Part shown: positions 1 through 14,300 of the stretch, in pieces
Layout of the letters: each line of letters opens with the position of its first letter
How positions within the stretch are numbered: position 1 is the first letter of the stretch
DNA from: Dasyornis broadbenti
Lineage: Eukaryota; Chordata; Aves; Passeriformes; Dasyornithidae
Assembly: GCA_013397935.1 (NCBI GenBank)
Contig: VZRN01000647.1
Span: 173,764 to 237,763 of the forward strand
Reading direction: 5' to 3'
DNA length: 64,000 nt
Notes under the pieces: generated by a model
Told to the model about the DNA's origin: nothing
What the model saw: only the letters and a program-made list of their open reading frames with translations
Database searches by the model: none
Position numbers and translations under genes: made by a program

Positions 1-3000
1 AGAATTAGCAGCTCACAGGGCTGCTCCTTGAGCTGGTATAGGCCATTCCTCTAGTCTGAATATTCAGGTAAATTTTCCTGCTGGCAGCTCTAGCTGACAC
101 TCAGTGCATTGCCCTGCTGTTTTCTCCTTCTAAGCTGTGAATTAACAGAGTCCTGTGGCCATAGGTGAGGTAAAGTTCACTGATCTTTCATGACTATTGA
201 TAGGACCAGGCACACGAACATGCAGCTCTACTTCCTAGAGTGAAAGGCCAAATTTGTACTTTGCAGAGGAAGGGATTAAAATGTCATCAAAGGTGAAAGA
301 ATAAATTTTCAGGGTGAAAACTTCAATTTCAATGGAATTATAGCAGTAGTCCTAGATAAATGTGAGGGTGTGTTGGCAGTGAGTTTGGAGGCAGTCCATT
401 TGCTGATTAAATTTGATTTTATACGTATAGCCACGCTAAACCCCAATTATCATTATTCAGGGAAAGCACCTGGATTAATCAGACCTGCCACATCCATCTT
501 CTTCTAATGCCTTTTTCACTGGCTGTGACTCCTACAGAGGAAAATTTTACCAACTGATTAGTTTTACAGCTCTTACATTTCTAAACTGACAAGTAGGAAG
601 AGCCAATATCAGATCTCTCCACTTTCCTCCCTCCTCTTCCAAACAGGGCTAGAAGAACAATCTGTATGGAGACCTGGGAAATGTGACTTCCAGCAGAGCT
701 CCTGGGAGCATGGGGCCAGCTCTCGTGCATGCCCAAAGTGTGGGGCAGTGCTGGGGATTCTCCCTTGTTCCATAAGTAATGTCACAAAAATTGAGATGCC
801 CCAATATTGCCATTTTTACTGCAGGTGAGGAGCACGGTGGGATCAGCGTGGGGATGAAGTCAGGAGTTTGTTTTGAGATGCAGAGTCCAAATACCCAGTG
901 CAACACATGACAGAGACAGACGTGGCACAAGAGCTGCCTTAGTCAGGGTGCCCCTCCATGGGGAAGTTGTTGCACAGGAAAAGATGAGATGAGAGAAGGT
1001 ATTGGGAACAAGGCTGGGACTGCACTGGCTGGCTCTCAGTTACAAGCAGAGGTGGAGCAGCTGGAGACTGGCTCATTTTACTATTCTGGACTCCATCAGT
1101 GCTCCCACCCACTCTGTACCACCAGGTCTGGAATGTCATCCTGCTCCCATCCAGTGATAACCCTGTGCCAACGGAGAGATGATGCCTTTAAATCATGGAC
1201 CTCAGAAAGAGGCAGTACTGGCTCTTCCCACCAGCGAGAGCTGGGCTGTCTGAGGAATGCAGAACGAAGGAACACCCAGCCAGGCTCTCTAATTGTTTCT
1301 GTCCACTGACTGTAATAGCCCGTGCATTCCCAGCCTATTCCCTGCTAGTTGAAACGACTGTGGAAGAACAGACTTTGCTGCTACTCAGACATCTCTTCTG
1401 AGCCAAAGGAAATCTATCCTTTATAGTTTCCTCCAGCAAGTGAGAGGACATCAGCTCTGTGGGTGGACAAATGTATCGAAAGCCTGTCAAAATTCGTAGT
1501 ATTTTCAGAGAAGCAGATATGCTCAAGCTAGAAATGCTGTTATGATCAGCTAATGTCAGCTTTTTAACTTTCTATCACAAGGGTTGGAGAGTCTCACTCA
1601 GGCATTTCCACAATTTCCAAATCTAGAAAAACTGAATATATAGTCAGAACGGAACTCTTCAGCAAGAAGGTCATTAGTGCTGAGACAGATGAGACAGAAT
1701 AGATTCTCTATAGCTTATTTTTTTTTCTCTTCCTTACAACTGGGTGACTTTCCTTCTGAACAGTTGATACTAATGAGAATTATTTTACTGATCTAAAATG
1801 TGCTAACTGTTATCCTCTGGACTGTATCACACAGGAAATGTGAATGCTTTGTTCTGCTTTTGGCATCCACAAATCTTTGAAACATGGGAAGGCTGGGAAG
1901 TGGTTTTGTGGGCTGCATTTCAAGGTGTGTGACAAATGTTACCAGGAACCTACCTGCATATTAGGGAAAGTCTGGGTGCTTGTGTGCATTTTTTTGCCTG
2001 CAGATTAAGTATTGGCCATGAAACAACATGTCCTGAGGACATGCATGTTTGGGTTTCACAGTACCCAGTCTGCAGTATGAAGAAAAAATTGGAGAAGGCC
2101 AAAAATAGTTTTATTCCCCTTTTGATCTTTGCATTCACTGTACCTTTCTCCTTTACTGTACCTTCCCCCTGTGAGTAAAGAACACGACTGTGTGCTTCCT
2201 TTTTTAAACAACTCCAACTTCCTTTTCTTCACATGAAAAATTATTGAAGCCCTCCTGCCCTCTCTTGTTTCCCAGAACGTTGTCCTTCAGTTCTGATGGA
2301 TCAGTTTGCAACATCGAGACTCAATGCTCTGAAACCTCACATGAATTTTACAGCCTTGCAATAAGATTTTGAAAGTTAATAACACGTTGTTATGGGAGAG
2401 GAAAAGCACTTGAAGAAAAGCATGGGAAATTACACACAGATCAGAAGTTCTGAAAGATTTTGCAAGTTCATAAAGCCTTATAAATACAAAATGAGTTTCT
2501 CAAAGAGGCAGTCTGAATAGATCCTGAAGCCAGGAAAACAATTGTGTAAATAGTCTGAGCACAGAGCAATGCTTTCTGCACACCTCCTGGCAATGCAAAT
2601 GCTCACAGCCCTTTTTGCAGAGGTCCTAGCTTCATAAACAGCCACCAGTACAGCTTGTATCTTTGCTGGATTTCCCAATCTATTTTTGAAGAGCTGCCTG
2701 ACTTCTATTCCATGCACAGTTTTGCAGTTCCCTGAGTGTCAAATCTAGGATGGGATTTCCACCCCCACTCCTTCCCCCACCCCTTCCTGCATCACTGCCA
2801 ACTCCACAGAGTGTCTGATCTCTCCCCAAGCCAACCTTTCTCACTTCACAACTTTTCCCCTTGCAGTTTGAGCTGGGTTCCCAGTGCAATCTCAGTCTGT
2901 TATTTCCTAGAAGACAAACAGCCCAGCAAGGGGAAGTATTTTAGGGCATTTTCTTTCTTTGCTTCAGTCTGGTATCAAAAGCCCTTTTAAAAGCATCTCT

Positions 3001-6000
3001 CCTGCTCTTGACAAATATTCAGAATAATTTGACTTACCCCCTCTTCTCTGGAAAGATTTTTTTTTCTCTCTCTGTCACTCAGGCACAGGCAAAAATCTAA
3101 TATTATTCCTGCTGAACAGCTCTTGCTTGCTATAACGGCTCTGCAAAGGAGCTGGAGATAATAAATCCAACAGGGCTGAGGCTGAGGGCTTGGTGACAGT
3201 GGTGTTTGGCCAGAATTTTGTGCTGTGTGCCATTGTGCCCACGTACAGAGCTGTGACTTCCTGGCAAAATATACTTCAGCTGTGACAAAAGTACACAGAC
3301 AAGAGATGAGAGAATCTTGTATTATTGAGGACACAGGTAGCAGAAAGTCCCCATGAGCTAATGGGGATATGATGCGAAGTATCCAGGCCCAGACAGGGAG
3401 ATGAGGGTCTTTGGATCCTCTCAGTGAACAGCCTGTGAATGCTAATGCTGCTAATTAGTTGAGGGAGATGCTGTTATAAATAGAAGAGCTGACTGATTCT
3501 TTTTTGCTGCAGATAAGCGTACAATGAGTTTAGTAATTTCCTGTTTAAGAGCATGGTGATATTTATAAAGCTAGTTTTAATTTTTCATTACTGTTAATTA
3601 CTTCTTTTTTAAAAAAAGAGACAGCATTATGAAAGAATAGAACTGTATGTTTATCAGAAACTAACATCAACCAAAATGCCCCCTTAAAGTTGACTGCCAG
3701 GGAAGATTGTCCCGGTAGCAGACACCTGGACATTTAACCAACAGTGATTTTTCAGGCTGTCATAAATTTTGAGCACTCATATTTCTATTTTCATCATTTT
3801 TCTTTTTACAGTAAACAGCTTTTCCCTCTGTCCATGGAACAGGGGGCTTTGCCTCAGACAGGGAGAAGAGATTCTGTAAAGCTCAGACTTTGCTGATCTC
3901 ACCAGAATAGCGACCCACAACACATGAAATATATTCCTATGTCAGAAAAACTCCCCATCTCTAACACATGGGGAGTTGCAGCAGACTAACAGCTGATGCT
4001 TCATCGCTCCTGTCCAAATGTTATTGCCCACATGCTTGACAGTGAATTAGTTGCTAATAATGGATCGCCACACTCTTCCGGAGCAAAACATTTACAAGAA
4101 CCGACATGCTGCCAAGTTTAAAGCTTGGGAACACAAAGCAATTTCAAACCTGCCATTTCCTCACAGAAAAGGGGTATTGCTTTGTTATCAGCAAAGATAC
4201 TATGTTAGGTAGATTTTCTGCCTTTTTATTATTTAGGTCATATGGGATGGCCATGGGTTATATTGAAAAATACATCTTTTGGGTCTGTGTGTTTATGTGA
4301 TAGATCTCTGTCTGTATAAACCTCTGGTGTGGAATTCACTGGCTGTGTGCACACCCAGTGCAGGTGCACATACATGCAAGTCTCCATGCTTACTGCCTTG
4401 CCAATTGCCTTAGACAGTCCCTACAACAGAGATTTACTGCCAGCTCAGCTCCCCCAGTTCTCAGCATTCAAGGAGCCTCCTGTGACAGGTGCAAGGAATC
4501 AGTGCAGCACCCAAGGCACTGTCTGAAAGGAAGGTTGGCAAGTACCCCTGCTTTATTCTTGGTGCCATATGCCTTTGGCTTATATAGTTGAACTTCACTG
4601 CTTTTATTCAGAGAGAGGTGCTCTGAGAGCCATCTCTTGATCACAGCTTTGCTATAGCTGGACTGATTTCTGCGCATCAATACATAAAGGGCCTGGTAGA
4701 TTATAAAGCTGCCAGTTCATGTAGAGTGAGGATTGTGCTGTTTTGGGCACTTTCATTTTGGGCAAGGCATCTCATGCTCCCTGCTGGGTTTTACAAGAAT
4801 TTCTGTGGATACTGGTGCTCACAGTGTCTAGGGCTTCAAGTAATGCATTCACATGCCTGTGTTGCAGAACAGTGGGAGATGCGGCTGGATTGGACCTAGT
4901 TTTTAAAACAATTGAAGTCCTAAATCAGAAAAAGTATCTCAGCCATATTCTGGCTTTCCAGTAAAGCCATGCTTCTGCTGCTAAGTGTCCCTGTTACTAG
5001 TCAGATGACAACATGACAAAATCACAGTAAGCTACTGATTTGTAGAAGAAACATTCTACAATATTAAACCTTGTTTCATTTTTGTTATGATATTGAAGCA
5101 TACAGTGATAATAAAACACACTAATATTTTGTTCCTATCTGGTAATTAATGATGTAAATATTCTCAGGGTGCTCTTAAGTATTTTCTTTTGCACATTCAT
5201 TTCCTCTGCTTCACAGTCTTTAGTTAATATGGCTTGAAAAATCATGTTTTTCAGAATGTGTGTGTTTCTTGAGGAACAGCTTTAACTTGAATATAAGTTG
5301 ATTTCTTGCAGCTCCTCAAAAGCTGAGAATTTATGCAGAGTATTCAAGGCTAATTTCCTGTAGTTTTCCAACTGAGGCTGTCATCATGATCTACAGAAAA
5401 AAGCATCCAGCCTTACATGAGATATAGCAATGATTCCATCTTCTTGTGTAGTGAAATGAATATGTATGTGTGATGCATCTACACATCTAGAGTATATGCC
5501 CTGTACATATATGTCTTTGGCACTTCACATAAATATGTCAGTTAAAACAGTGTGTTTGAATATTTAGACTATAAGCAAAACATTGAGAGGTTATGAACTT
5601 TGAACAAATTCTGATTGCTAATTGCATGTGCATTTAGCTTTGCAGAGCAGTACCTGTCTTACAAAACGGTGCTGTACTGCAGAATTGCCTTTGATTTACA
5701 GCAGCATCAACGTGCTGATTGACTCAACGGAATTGAGACAGCAGGTCTGGCTCTGGCGTAAGATTTAATGTATTTCTTTTAACTATTTATTTCTAAGTGC
5801 AAGGCAGCTGCACCAGCAAGGAGGCACTGGCATGTTTTAAAAGGGCATTTCCCTCATAAAAGCAGGTATAAGTCACAGAAAAGCTAAATTTCTCGCTGCA
5901 TGAAAATGAGAGGGTAAAGAGAGGCTGTTTGGAAGGCTCATTGTTTGAGAATTCCTTTAAGGAAACTTTTCATCAGTAAATCTGTAGACATTGCCACTTC

Positions 6001-8096
6001 TTACTCTAAGCCAAGAAGGAAAAAACATAATTTTTTTCCTGTCAATGCCTTGGATTAAAAATGACTAAACAAGCATTTGTGGCAGGTTAATTGCTCCTTG
6101 GATACTTGCAATCCCTGCACAGAGTGGATGTGAATATTAACTCCAGCAAGTAGCAGCTTTCCAAGTGGGGAGGCCGTATTAGCCAGAGGTAGGTGGTCCC
6201 CAGTAGGCTCCTACCCAGACAGCATGTGCACCACAAGGTCAGCTCGACCTTCCACCACTGTTTCCTTATTTTTTCAGCTATTCCTTGGCTGAATGTAGAA
6301 ATCAGAGCTTGCAAAGCAGAGCAGCAACACAGCAATGGAGGGAGGGGAGGATAAGGGGCTTGGAGTAAACCTAGGATTCTTTAAAAAGTTCATGGTGTGA
6401 GTCCTGCCTGTAAAACCGGGGCACAGAAAATGTTTAGTCAATGTTTCAGACTCAGACATGTCTATCACACAGACACACAAACACAGCTGCTCTTTTCTCC
6501 AAAGACCTATATTCACATTAAAGCAAATAAATGGTGCACTAGCATTTGAATTCACCTCAGATTAATTGGAGTAGCATGTACTTACACCTGGAGATTGTCA
6601 GGATAATACACAATCAAAGCAAGAATTGTGTTTTTATGATTGCCTATAAATATGTGTCCTCGGGCTTTGTTTTTTCTTGGTGTTTCATTCTGCTCAGATC
6701 TCCAACTCTCTGACTGTATGCACACCTGGAAATGTGGGGAAGCACCGTAAGAGAAGTGACAGCAGAACAAAAGAGTGGCAAGGGCTGGTCTTTCCACTCA
6801 GGTCTTGAGGTTATTCAGAGGAGGCTGCCCTGTCTGCTTTCCAGAGGCTGCCAGTATGAGCAGCAGTTTGATAAAGTCAGGTTACTCCTTCTGATTGGGG
6901 ATGTAGTGTTAGAAATCGAATGTGCAGCAACCTCTCATATTCATCCAACCTCTCATTGCTTTTGTGCCTAATACAACCGTTAATGCATTTATTCCTGCAA
7001 TGCTGTCTTGGAGCAAGATGGTTCTGTGATCTTTCTTTTGCAGGGAGGGAGCTGACCTGCAGAGTCACCTGGCAAAGGTCAGGCAGGAAAACTGAAGGCA
7101 GAAAAGGAAGCAGCACAGCTTTCTTAAACCCCTAGAGTTATTCCTGCCATTGAGGCTAATCCTGGGGGGAGAGAGGATTGAGCAGGGCAGGCACACAAGC
7201 GTGGAGTGACTCACTTTTACCTTTTCAGTGCCTTACGCTTACTCAGGTGTCTGAGTGTCAGCCAGAGGTAACAGTGGGACCAGCTACATTCTTGGTGTAT
7301 GTATTGGTGACATTTGGTTGTGAATTTGGGTATCCAGGATAAGAACAAAGCCTGCGTTAGGAAGGGACTAGGGAGACAACCTCAAGATGCATCTCATCAG
7401 CTGTGATTTTTTCAGTGATACATTATCGCGTTGTACCCTGTCATATGGCTCTTTCTTACACATAAATTCCTGCTTTGCTTTGCTTTCAGTTTTCTTTGCT
7501 GTCCCCAGAGATTAATGCAGCTTGTTGTATGGATCCAGCTGCACATGGGGCACAGGAGGGCGGTCATGGCCCAAGATTAAGTTTTGATCTTGATCTCATC
7601 ACTACTTTTAATTTTATGACCAGAATGGAAATCAAGTATAAATGTATGGACTTTGAGTCTGTCTTAACTTTCTGAGATCTCTTAATAGAGACATCCTTCT
7701 TGACACTGCTGCATGAAAAATTCTGCACCAATAAATTTTATATCTGGATGTAACTTTGGCTTTCAGCTCGATTTAGCTCCATGGACCAGAACACATTTGC
7801 TTCTGTGGGTGAAGGGAGATGCAGATGTCTCAAAAAGTAGCCAAAGAGCTAAGTCCTTCTGCAGTGACTGGTCAATACTTGATGTAAGTAACTAACTGCA
7901 GTGACCCAGCAGCAGTCCCCAAGTTTGCTATCTCAGTTGGCCCAGCTGGAGGGCATGAGGGCTGGGTGGGCTACAGCCAGGCCATTTCCAGGGCCATCCT
8001 GCTGCCCTGCAGTTAATTTTGGGGTGTGCTCCTCTGCAAAGCTGGCAGAGGAGGTATGTGAGTGTGATAGCACCTACTGAAAGACATCAGTTGTAT

Positions 8097-8320
8097 TCCT
8101 TTGCAGTCTTTTCTTTTTCCTTTTCCTCCTGTGCTATTTTTACGCTGGTTTGAACCAGTGTTTAATTTGCCTCTTTTCACTTCTTGCCTCTAATAACAAC
8201 TCTCTCTCTCATCTCACGGCTTTGCCTGATCATTCTTCCTCCTTCTTTGTTAGATGTCTGGTTTCTCATATTCTCCTTTCTTCTCTTCCCCTGTCTTGCA
8301 CTCTCCTCCTCGCATACATT
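8097..8320 (+). repeat. Pyrimidine-rich low-complexity stretch
   Basis: The plus strand is dominated by C and T with runs such as TTTTCTTTTTCCTTTTCCTCC and CTCTCTCTCTC. This is direct composition evidence. No coding or element identity is evident. Confidence 0.6.
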
Positions 8321-10504
8321 TTCATGTATTGTTTATCTGCCCAGCTCCCCAGGGCATGTTCAGTAGGTGTCTTAAGAGGCGGGGGAGAAGGTCACAACCC
8401 TGTCAGCTGCTTGGACATGTGCACACAGAGAGCCATTTCCACAAGGGAGGCCAGCTAATGTCTGCTAAACAAAGCCAGCTTTGGTAGCCCAGCAGTGCCA
8501 AGCAGGCAGTGCATGGAACTTGCTGCCTCTTGGTGCAAAATGTGCCCCTTTAACCACTATCTTGTCCCCCTGTTTGCCCTGTTGTTCTGTTTTCATTTCA
8601 GCAGTGTTTTGATGGCATTTCCTAAGAGGATTCTCTTGTGCAAGGCACTGCGAGAGCAGGTAGCAGACTGCATCCCTCTCAGTTAAGAGCTAAATATGTG
8701 AACTGGCAGCCTGGAGGAGGAAGGTCTTTGCAAACCCAGACAGCAGCTCCATGGCCACACAAGGGTCTGGATCCAGGGCACTGGACTCACTGGGCCCCCT
8801 GCTTTCCTTTCGATCAAGCTGGTGCAATGGTGCCACACCTTATTCTTGGGCTTCAGCCAACCTCACCTACTGAACCTGCTCCTTTGCCGGAGTGTTTCAA
8901 ACCTATAGGAAAGTGTAGAGCAGTAGGAGTCCCTGCATGAGAGTTGGAATTCATGGGGTATAGTTTCCTTTGGTTTGGTTTGGCATGGCTGGCTGATTCT
9001 GGTCTCTAAATAAAAAATAGATTCATCTCTGAATTGTGATTGTTGTCTGTCCCAGAGTCCCATTTCTGACACCTCTGCAGTCTGTCCTGCTTGAAGGACT
9101 TTTGTGATCTTTTGTACCCAGACAGTTGTTTCCAGGCTTATCTGCTTGTCCTCTACCACTCAAATATACTTATAGCATGGCACTGGCTTCAAGAAAAGGG
9201 TACAGGATTGCACCAGGATTGCCAAAACTGCATTTTTCTAAGGAAAAAGGCAGCCAAGCTTCCCACAGGACTGGTTTTCTGGCTTTCTGTCTTTTATCCC
9301 TCGGGCAGCAAGCAGGCTGGACAAACTCTCCCCACCCACTTGCAATTAAACACTTTGAGCTACTTGTGTTTGTCTTCAGCCGTGGCACCTCCCAGTGCTG
9401 GCAGAACTTCTGAAGGTAGCAAGTTCCTTCAGCCAAGTGTGTGCCTGTGGGTCTGCAGGACCATCCCCAGGCAGTTCCCTGACCAAGTGCTCCCCCTTTT
9501 CTCTGGGGCTCTTCTTAACCCACTGCAAGGCTGCAAGCTAGCAGAATTCAGTGGAGTGGAGAAATAGGAGTACAAACAAGGATATTGCCAGATGACTCTA
9601 TGTACAGCTGCGATGTGAGCTCCCATCTAGGCAGCTCATGCATGCACACATGTGTTTTGGGTTTTCAAAGAGTGGGAGTAGTCTAGTAAAATTTTCCTTT
9701 TGCATTTTCAATTTCCTTCTCTCCACCCCCACCAAATATATCTCTCTCTCTAGCAGAAAAAGACCGAGACAGCAGTGTGCCTGACTCGGATCTGCCAGAT
9801 AAGTGACCACCTGCAGATCAAAAACAAAGATAATCACAGTCCTGGTTAGTTTTTCTTTTATTGTTAAAAAGTGCTGAGAGCCTGTCCCAGAAGTAGTGAT
9901 TTAAGTGATCCTTCAACCCCAAATCCTGCCAGACCTACCCTGAAGGAGCTTTCCATGCCATTCCCAGAGGTGTTGGGTCAGCCTTCAGTGACTTTGTGTC
10001 CTGTGTCAGCACAGGTGGTGCAGGACAAATCTCACAGCACTACAGCCTCCTACCCTATGGGAAATCAGCTTCTTGATGGAGTCAGCAGGGTCCCATCCCT
10101 GTGGTCCATTGTGGATGGAGGTGCCTCCCCACTGGTGAGGAAATTGTGGTCTGACAGCCGTGAGTTAGAGAAGACACAGTAGCTGTCCAGATGGATAAGT
10201 AAGACTGTTTTTCCCTTTTCTGTGGGAGTTCTGAAGAATTTGTAAACTGTTTTCTTGCTTGCTGTTTTGGAACAGAAATTAAAATCTCAAATGGTTGATG
10301 GCAGAGTTGTAAAGGAAACAAGAAGTCTGGATAACCTCAATATTTCATCTTTGATTTTGACTTCCTAACATTTTATTTACTTCTTCAGAAGCCAAGAAAT
10401 CAGTTAACATGCAGGATAAAAGTGTTTATCAAGAACAGAAAGGAAGAAAAGTTTTTCCATGTTCTTTTTCTCACAGAAGGTCTAAACCGACAGCAAAGAA
10501 ACAT

Positions 10505-10547
10505 AAAAAAAAAAAAAAAAAAGAAGGAAAAAAAAAGAAAGAAACAA
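10505..10547 (+). repeat. Poly-A / A-rich tract
   Basis: Eighteen consecutive A bases (10505-10522) are followed by an A/G-rich tail to about 10547. No retroposed gene body is recognisable upstream, so it is called simple sequence and not a retrocopy tail. Confidence 0.9.
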
Positions 10548-11223
10548 AGTGATGGGTGAGAGGAATAGCTGATGACTGAAAGGGATATAGGGAATGTGCT
10601 CTTTGTGTATCTGCTATATCAGGAGCCAAACCTAAGAGTCAAACTGAAAGACATCCGGTTGATTAGTTAACAAACTCTCCATTTAAGTACATTCAAAAAC
10701 TCAAATTATAGCAGGAAGAATCTGGGCTCACCTCCGTCTCTGCCTCAAAATATCATTGTTCATTCTCACAGCCTGGCCAGAGGCCAGTTGCTACCAGGCT
10801 CTCAGCCACAGGGTGTATTTAAAAACCATTCTGTGCTGCTGTTTTCCTGCCAGTCCAAGTGAAATCACTGTAAATAACCATTTTCAAGTATGCCCATGTA
10901 CAAACAGAGGCTGTTGTTGGGCTCTCTGGGGTTGGTTGGAGCTAGGGGGCAGGAAGGATGAGGAGCTCCAGAGCAGAGCACTCAAGCCTCTCCAGGTCTT
11001 CTCCTGCAAACATCTCCTCAAGCCTGAGAAGGGTTTTTGCAGCCAGGATCAGGCTCTTCAACAAACCATGGGGAGCTTGTTTGAGGTTAGCACTTAACAA
11101 TAGTGGAAATCTGGTCAGTGCAATCCCCGATGGTGGAAGTCCATCACAGCCTACTATGGGCTGGATGAAACCTCAAGGAAAAGACAAAGCTATTGCACAG
11201 GACTGTCAACATCCCCACCCCCC

Positions 11224-11224
<1 letters not shown>

Positions 11225-11273
<49 letters not shown>

Positions 11274-11326
11274 ACAGGAAGGAAACANNNNNNNNNNNNN
11301 NNNNNNNNNNNNNNNNNNNNAAAAAA
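11225..11326 (+). repeat. 48-nt poly-A run with adjoining assembly gap
   Basis: A C-run leads into 48 A bases (11225-11272), a short CACAGGAAGGAAACA segment, 33 N (11288-11320) and AAAAAA. The true length is unknown. The gap probably reflects failure to assemble the homopolymer. A long frame translated across it consists mostly of lysine and is an artefact. Confidence 0.95.
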
Positions 11327-14300
11327 CCAGGTGAGGGAAGCAAAACTCCAAGGAAAGCCTCTAAACTGAGAGTGTGTTTGGCCATTGTTATTCCTGTGGA
11401 TCTAGGCATGCCTTTTGTGAGCCCCCCAACCAGCCTGGCTCCTGTAAGACAACAGAAGACCAGTGCTGTCTTACTTCTTTTAAATTGCCTCTACAAGAAA
11501 ATTAATAAAAAGCAAACAAAACCCTTTCCCCCCTGCTATTTCAATTTCACAGTGGGAACAGGGAATAATTGTTTGGGTTTTGAGGTTTTCTATATTTTGT
11601 ATAGACATGGACATTTTCCCTTGAAAATAAGTGAAGAAAACAAGCAAACAGAAGAAAGCCAGCTCTGATTAAATCCTAAGCCTTCTCAGCTGTTGCGTTC
11701 ATTTCCGTTGCCCTGTTTGCCTTCCTTACTGTCCAAAAAAAGCTTCTCCACTGTGCAGGGCCCTTTTGCTGGGGGAATGGGGTTGGGATGGCAGTGGTGG
11801 GGGGGTTGCTAAATCACTGTGCCCATGGAAGCCACTGCACTGCTCCACTGTAGCACTCACCCCCACTTACCATCATTTTCATGGCACCTCTGGGGAGCTG
11901 GAACTGCCATATCAGTGTACTTCATGTATTTCATCACGCAGAAAACAGGTGCTGGATCCCTATTTTGGTTTTGTGGCGCCTCTTCTGAGCTAGGGTTTGA
12001 GGACCACTCAAAAGCATATGAGATGCAGTCAGAAGGATCCTACTTCATTCCCTGCAAGGCTTGCTGTGCTCCTGCAGATTTTGTGTGCCCAGTGCCTGGT
12101 TTCCCTGCAGGCAGAAGACCTGCTTCCAGAACAGAAACATTCCCAGACTTATTTCTGTCCTCTCATGTGAGAGCTACGGGCTGGTTTGATCATGTCTCAG
12201 TACTCAGAGTTAAATATATCATTTATAGGATGTCTCCAATGTCTCCATCTCTGCCTGAGACTGTGCTTGCTCACACACATCACTCTCACAAACTGTAGGT
12301 GGCACTTTGAGAATTAGCAAAGATGCTGCTGTGTCCTGTGTTGGGGCAATGGTTCTGTGCATCAGCCAGGAGGAAGGAGGAAAAAAAAAAAAGGATCAAT
12401 TACTGGAGAGAAAGGCAGAGAGTGAGCAGAGCCTCCCCAGGAATAAAACCTGCTTGTTCCTTGCATTCACTTGGATGCAGCATTCAGCTGCCTACAGCCC
12501 GTGGGAGAGATGTGCCAATACCCTGTACTTTTCTTTGCAGTATGTTTTATTTATCTACCTCAGAGGAGGAGGTTTGCTGTAGTTACCACCCCAGGAGTTC
12601 ATCTGGATACAAATGTTAACCAACTGGAGGGGAAACAGCTTGCTCCGAAGGTTTTATCGTTGTTTAGTACACAGTGAGCAAGTGCCAGGCGCAGATCAGG
12701 CGTTTACAGAGCTCTGGCTCTCTCCTGTCTGAATTGTCAGGAGAGAAATTCAAACCACACTGATCAATTTGCTGTCTGTCGGCAGCTGGGAACTGAAGGG
12801 CAACCCTGGATCGATCAGTTCTTGGAGCACTGTCCTCATTTCAGGGATTACATGGTTTGCTCTTTGCTGTTATTAACACTTTAGGTGCTGGGTGTTAAGT
12901 GAGCTCTGCATGTGGTTATCACTTTTGCATGGTATCTTAGAGAGTGTATGCATATTCAGTATTTGAATATTGCACAAAGTTTGCTCTTTGGATGTTCAGT
13001 GCTGCTCTGTATGAGATGGAGGTTGGCCTCTTCGATTGTGTGCCAGAGGGACAGGGAGTCCCTGCTTTCATTCAGCATAAACCTAGATTTTGGAAATTAT
13101 TCTGTGCTTTTCATGAAGCTCTGAATGCCTCTGAAATGCACATCCCTGGTATAATACTAGAAGATGAAAATGGAGATGAGTTTGCTGCAGTTCACATACT
13201 GAGAAGCCAAGAAATGCTTCTCAGCCTGCTGAAGTGGCATCACGTGAAAACTTGTGAAGTTTCTGGCCTTTCTGGCATTTGGAAGAGGATATGTGAATGT
13301 CATCATTCATTTTTAAAAACAGCTAAGTGGCTTAGAAGTCTGTAAGAGTGGGGCCATGATGTGAAGAGTTTTGATCCTTTGTGTTTTGGAAATTGTTGCT
13401 GTCTGAGTCCTTGGAGATGACCGTAGGATCCCCTTTTAGTGTTTCTCACTCAGGGAGCTGCTCTCAGCTGCCATGATGTGGAGCCCAAAAGCGCCTGAAA
13501 AACCAGCTATGGGAGGGAAGTGCCATTTTATGGTCATGTGGTGTATTCTCAGTTACTTAGCAGCCAAAAAGGTAGAAACGGACCAGGACCTTATCCCTGT
13601 AAGCCACTGGCAGAGGCTCTCAGAGCTATAGTTAGATCAGCAAGGCCCAGGGAAGATATCATCTTCAGCTGGTGCTCCTGCCTAACTGGTGCTTCACCAC
13701 TTGGCCACTGGGTTAGGATGCAGTGTCAGTCCCAGCTGTTACTGGCAAATTATTTCCATTCCTCTTTCCTACTTGAGCACCTTTGTGCACTGATTGTTTC
13801 AAGTTTGGATGGAGCTGAGTGAGCAAATGGACTTCTTTTTGCCAAAGGCCATGGCCCTTATTTATCATCCACCCCGGTGCTGGTGAACCTGGAGTTCTCT
13901 GCTTAGGCAAATGAACTAGAAGTGTGTGTAATGTGAGCTCTACTGCAGTCTTTTTTTTTCTTTTTCTTTCCATTTTGTTTCAGGTGGATGCACTGAAGAT
14001 GCCACTGTGTATGGTATTAAAGTGGAAGACTGCATCTTGGCTGTATGAGCACAAGTAATTGGATTTGCAAGACTATCCAGGACCTTGTATGAGTTCCAGG
14101 TAAATCTGCATTCATAATCTGAGGTATACCTGGAAATATATGTCTAAGAAGTGCACATTTCAAAAAGGTATCAAGACTGATAAACCCCTAGAATCACGGC
14201 ATCATCCCACGCTATCAATACTTCTCCAAAGTTTTCTAATGATAAAAACAGCTGTGTAAAATCCGCAGTTTTATTTCTTTTTTCTCCCGCTCTCTACTGC

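Larger units (their letters stand above)
1..11224. other. Gene-free 3' flank, no gene recognised
   Basis: Single-copy, AT-leaning sequence without a recognisable exon, RNA gene or mobile element. A pyrimidine-rich stretch spans about 8097-8320, and an A-rich tract lies at 10505-10547. An AT-rich block with paired TAATTA-type sites lies near 3440-3610. Open frames up to 158 codons (plus strand, 9091-9567) show no family features. Confidence 0.6.

Noticed and set aside
9091..9567. 158-codon plus-strand open frame
   Set aside because: No recognisable family and overlapping alternative frames on both strands. Consistent with chance in GC-balanced non-coding DNA.
10958..11668. 236-codon plus-strand open frame
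   Set aside because: It runs through the poly-A tract and the N gap, so much of it is lysine and unknown residues. No domain is seen, and the flanks are repeat-like.
12944..13345. 133-codon plus-strand open frame
   Set aside because: No recognisable domain and no splice context supporting an exon. I could not link it to any family.
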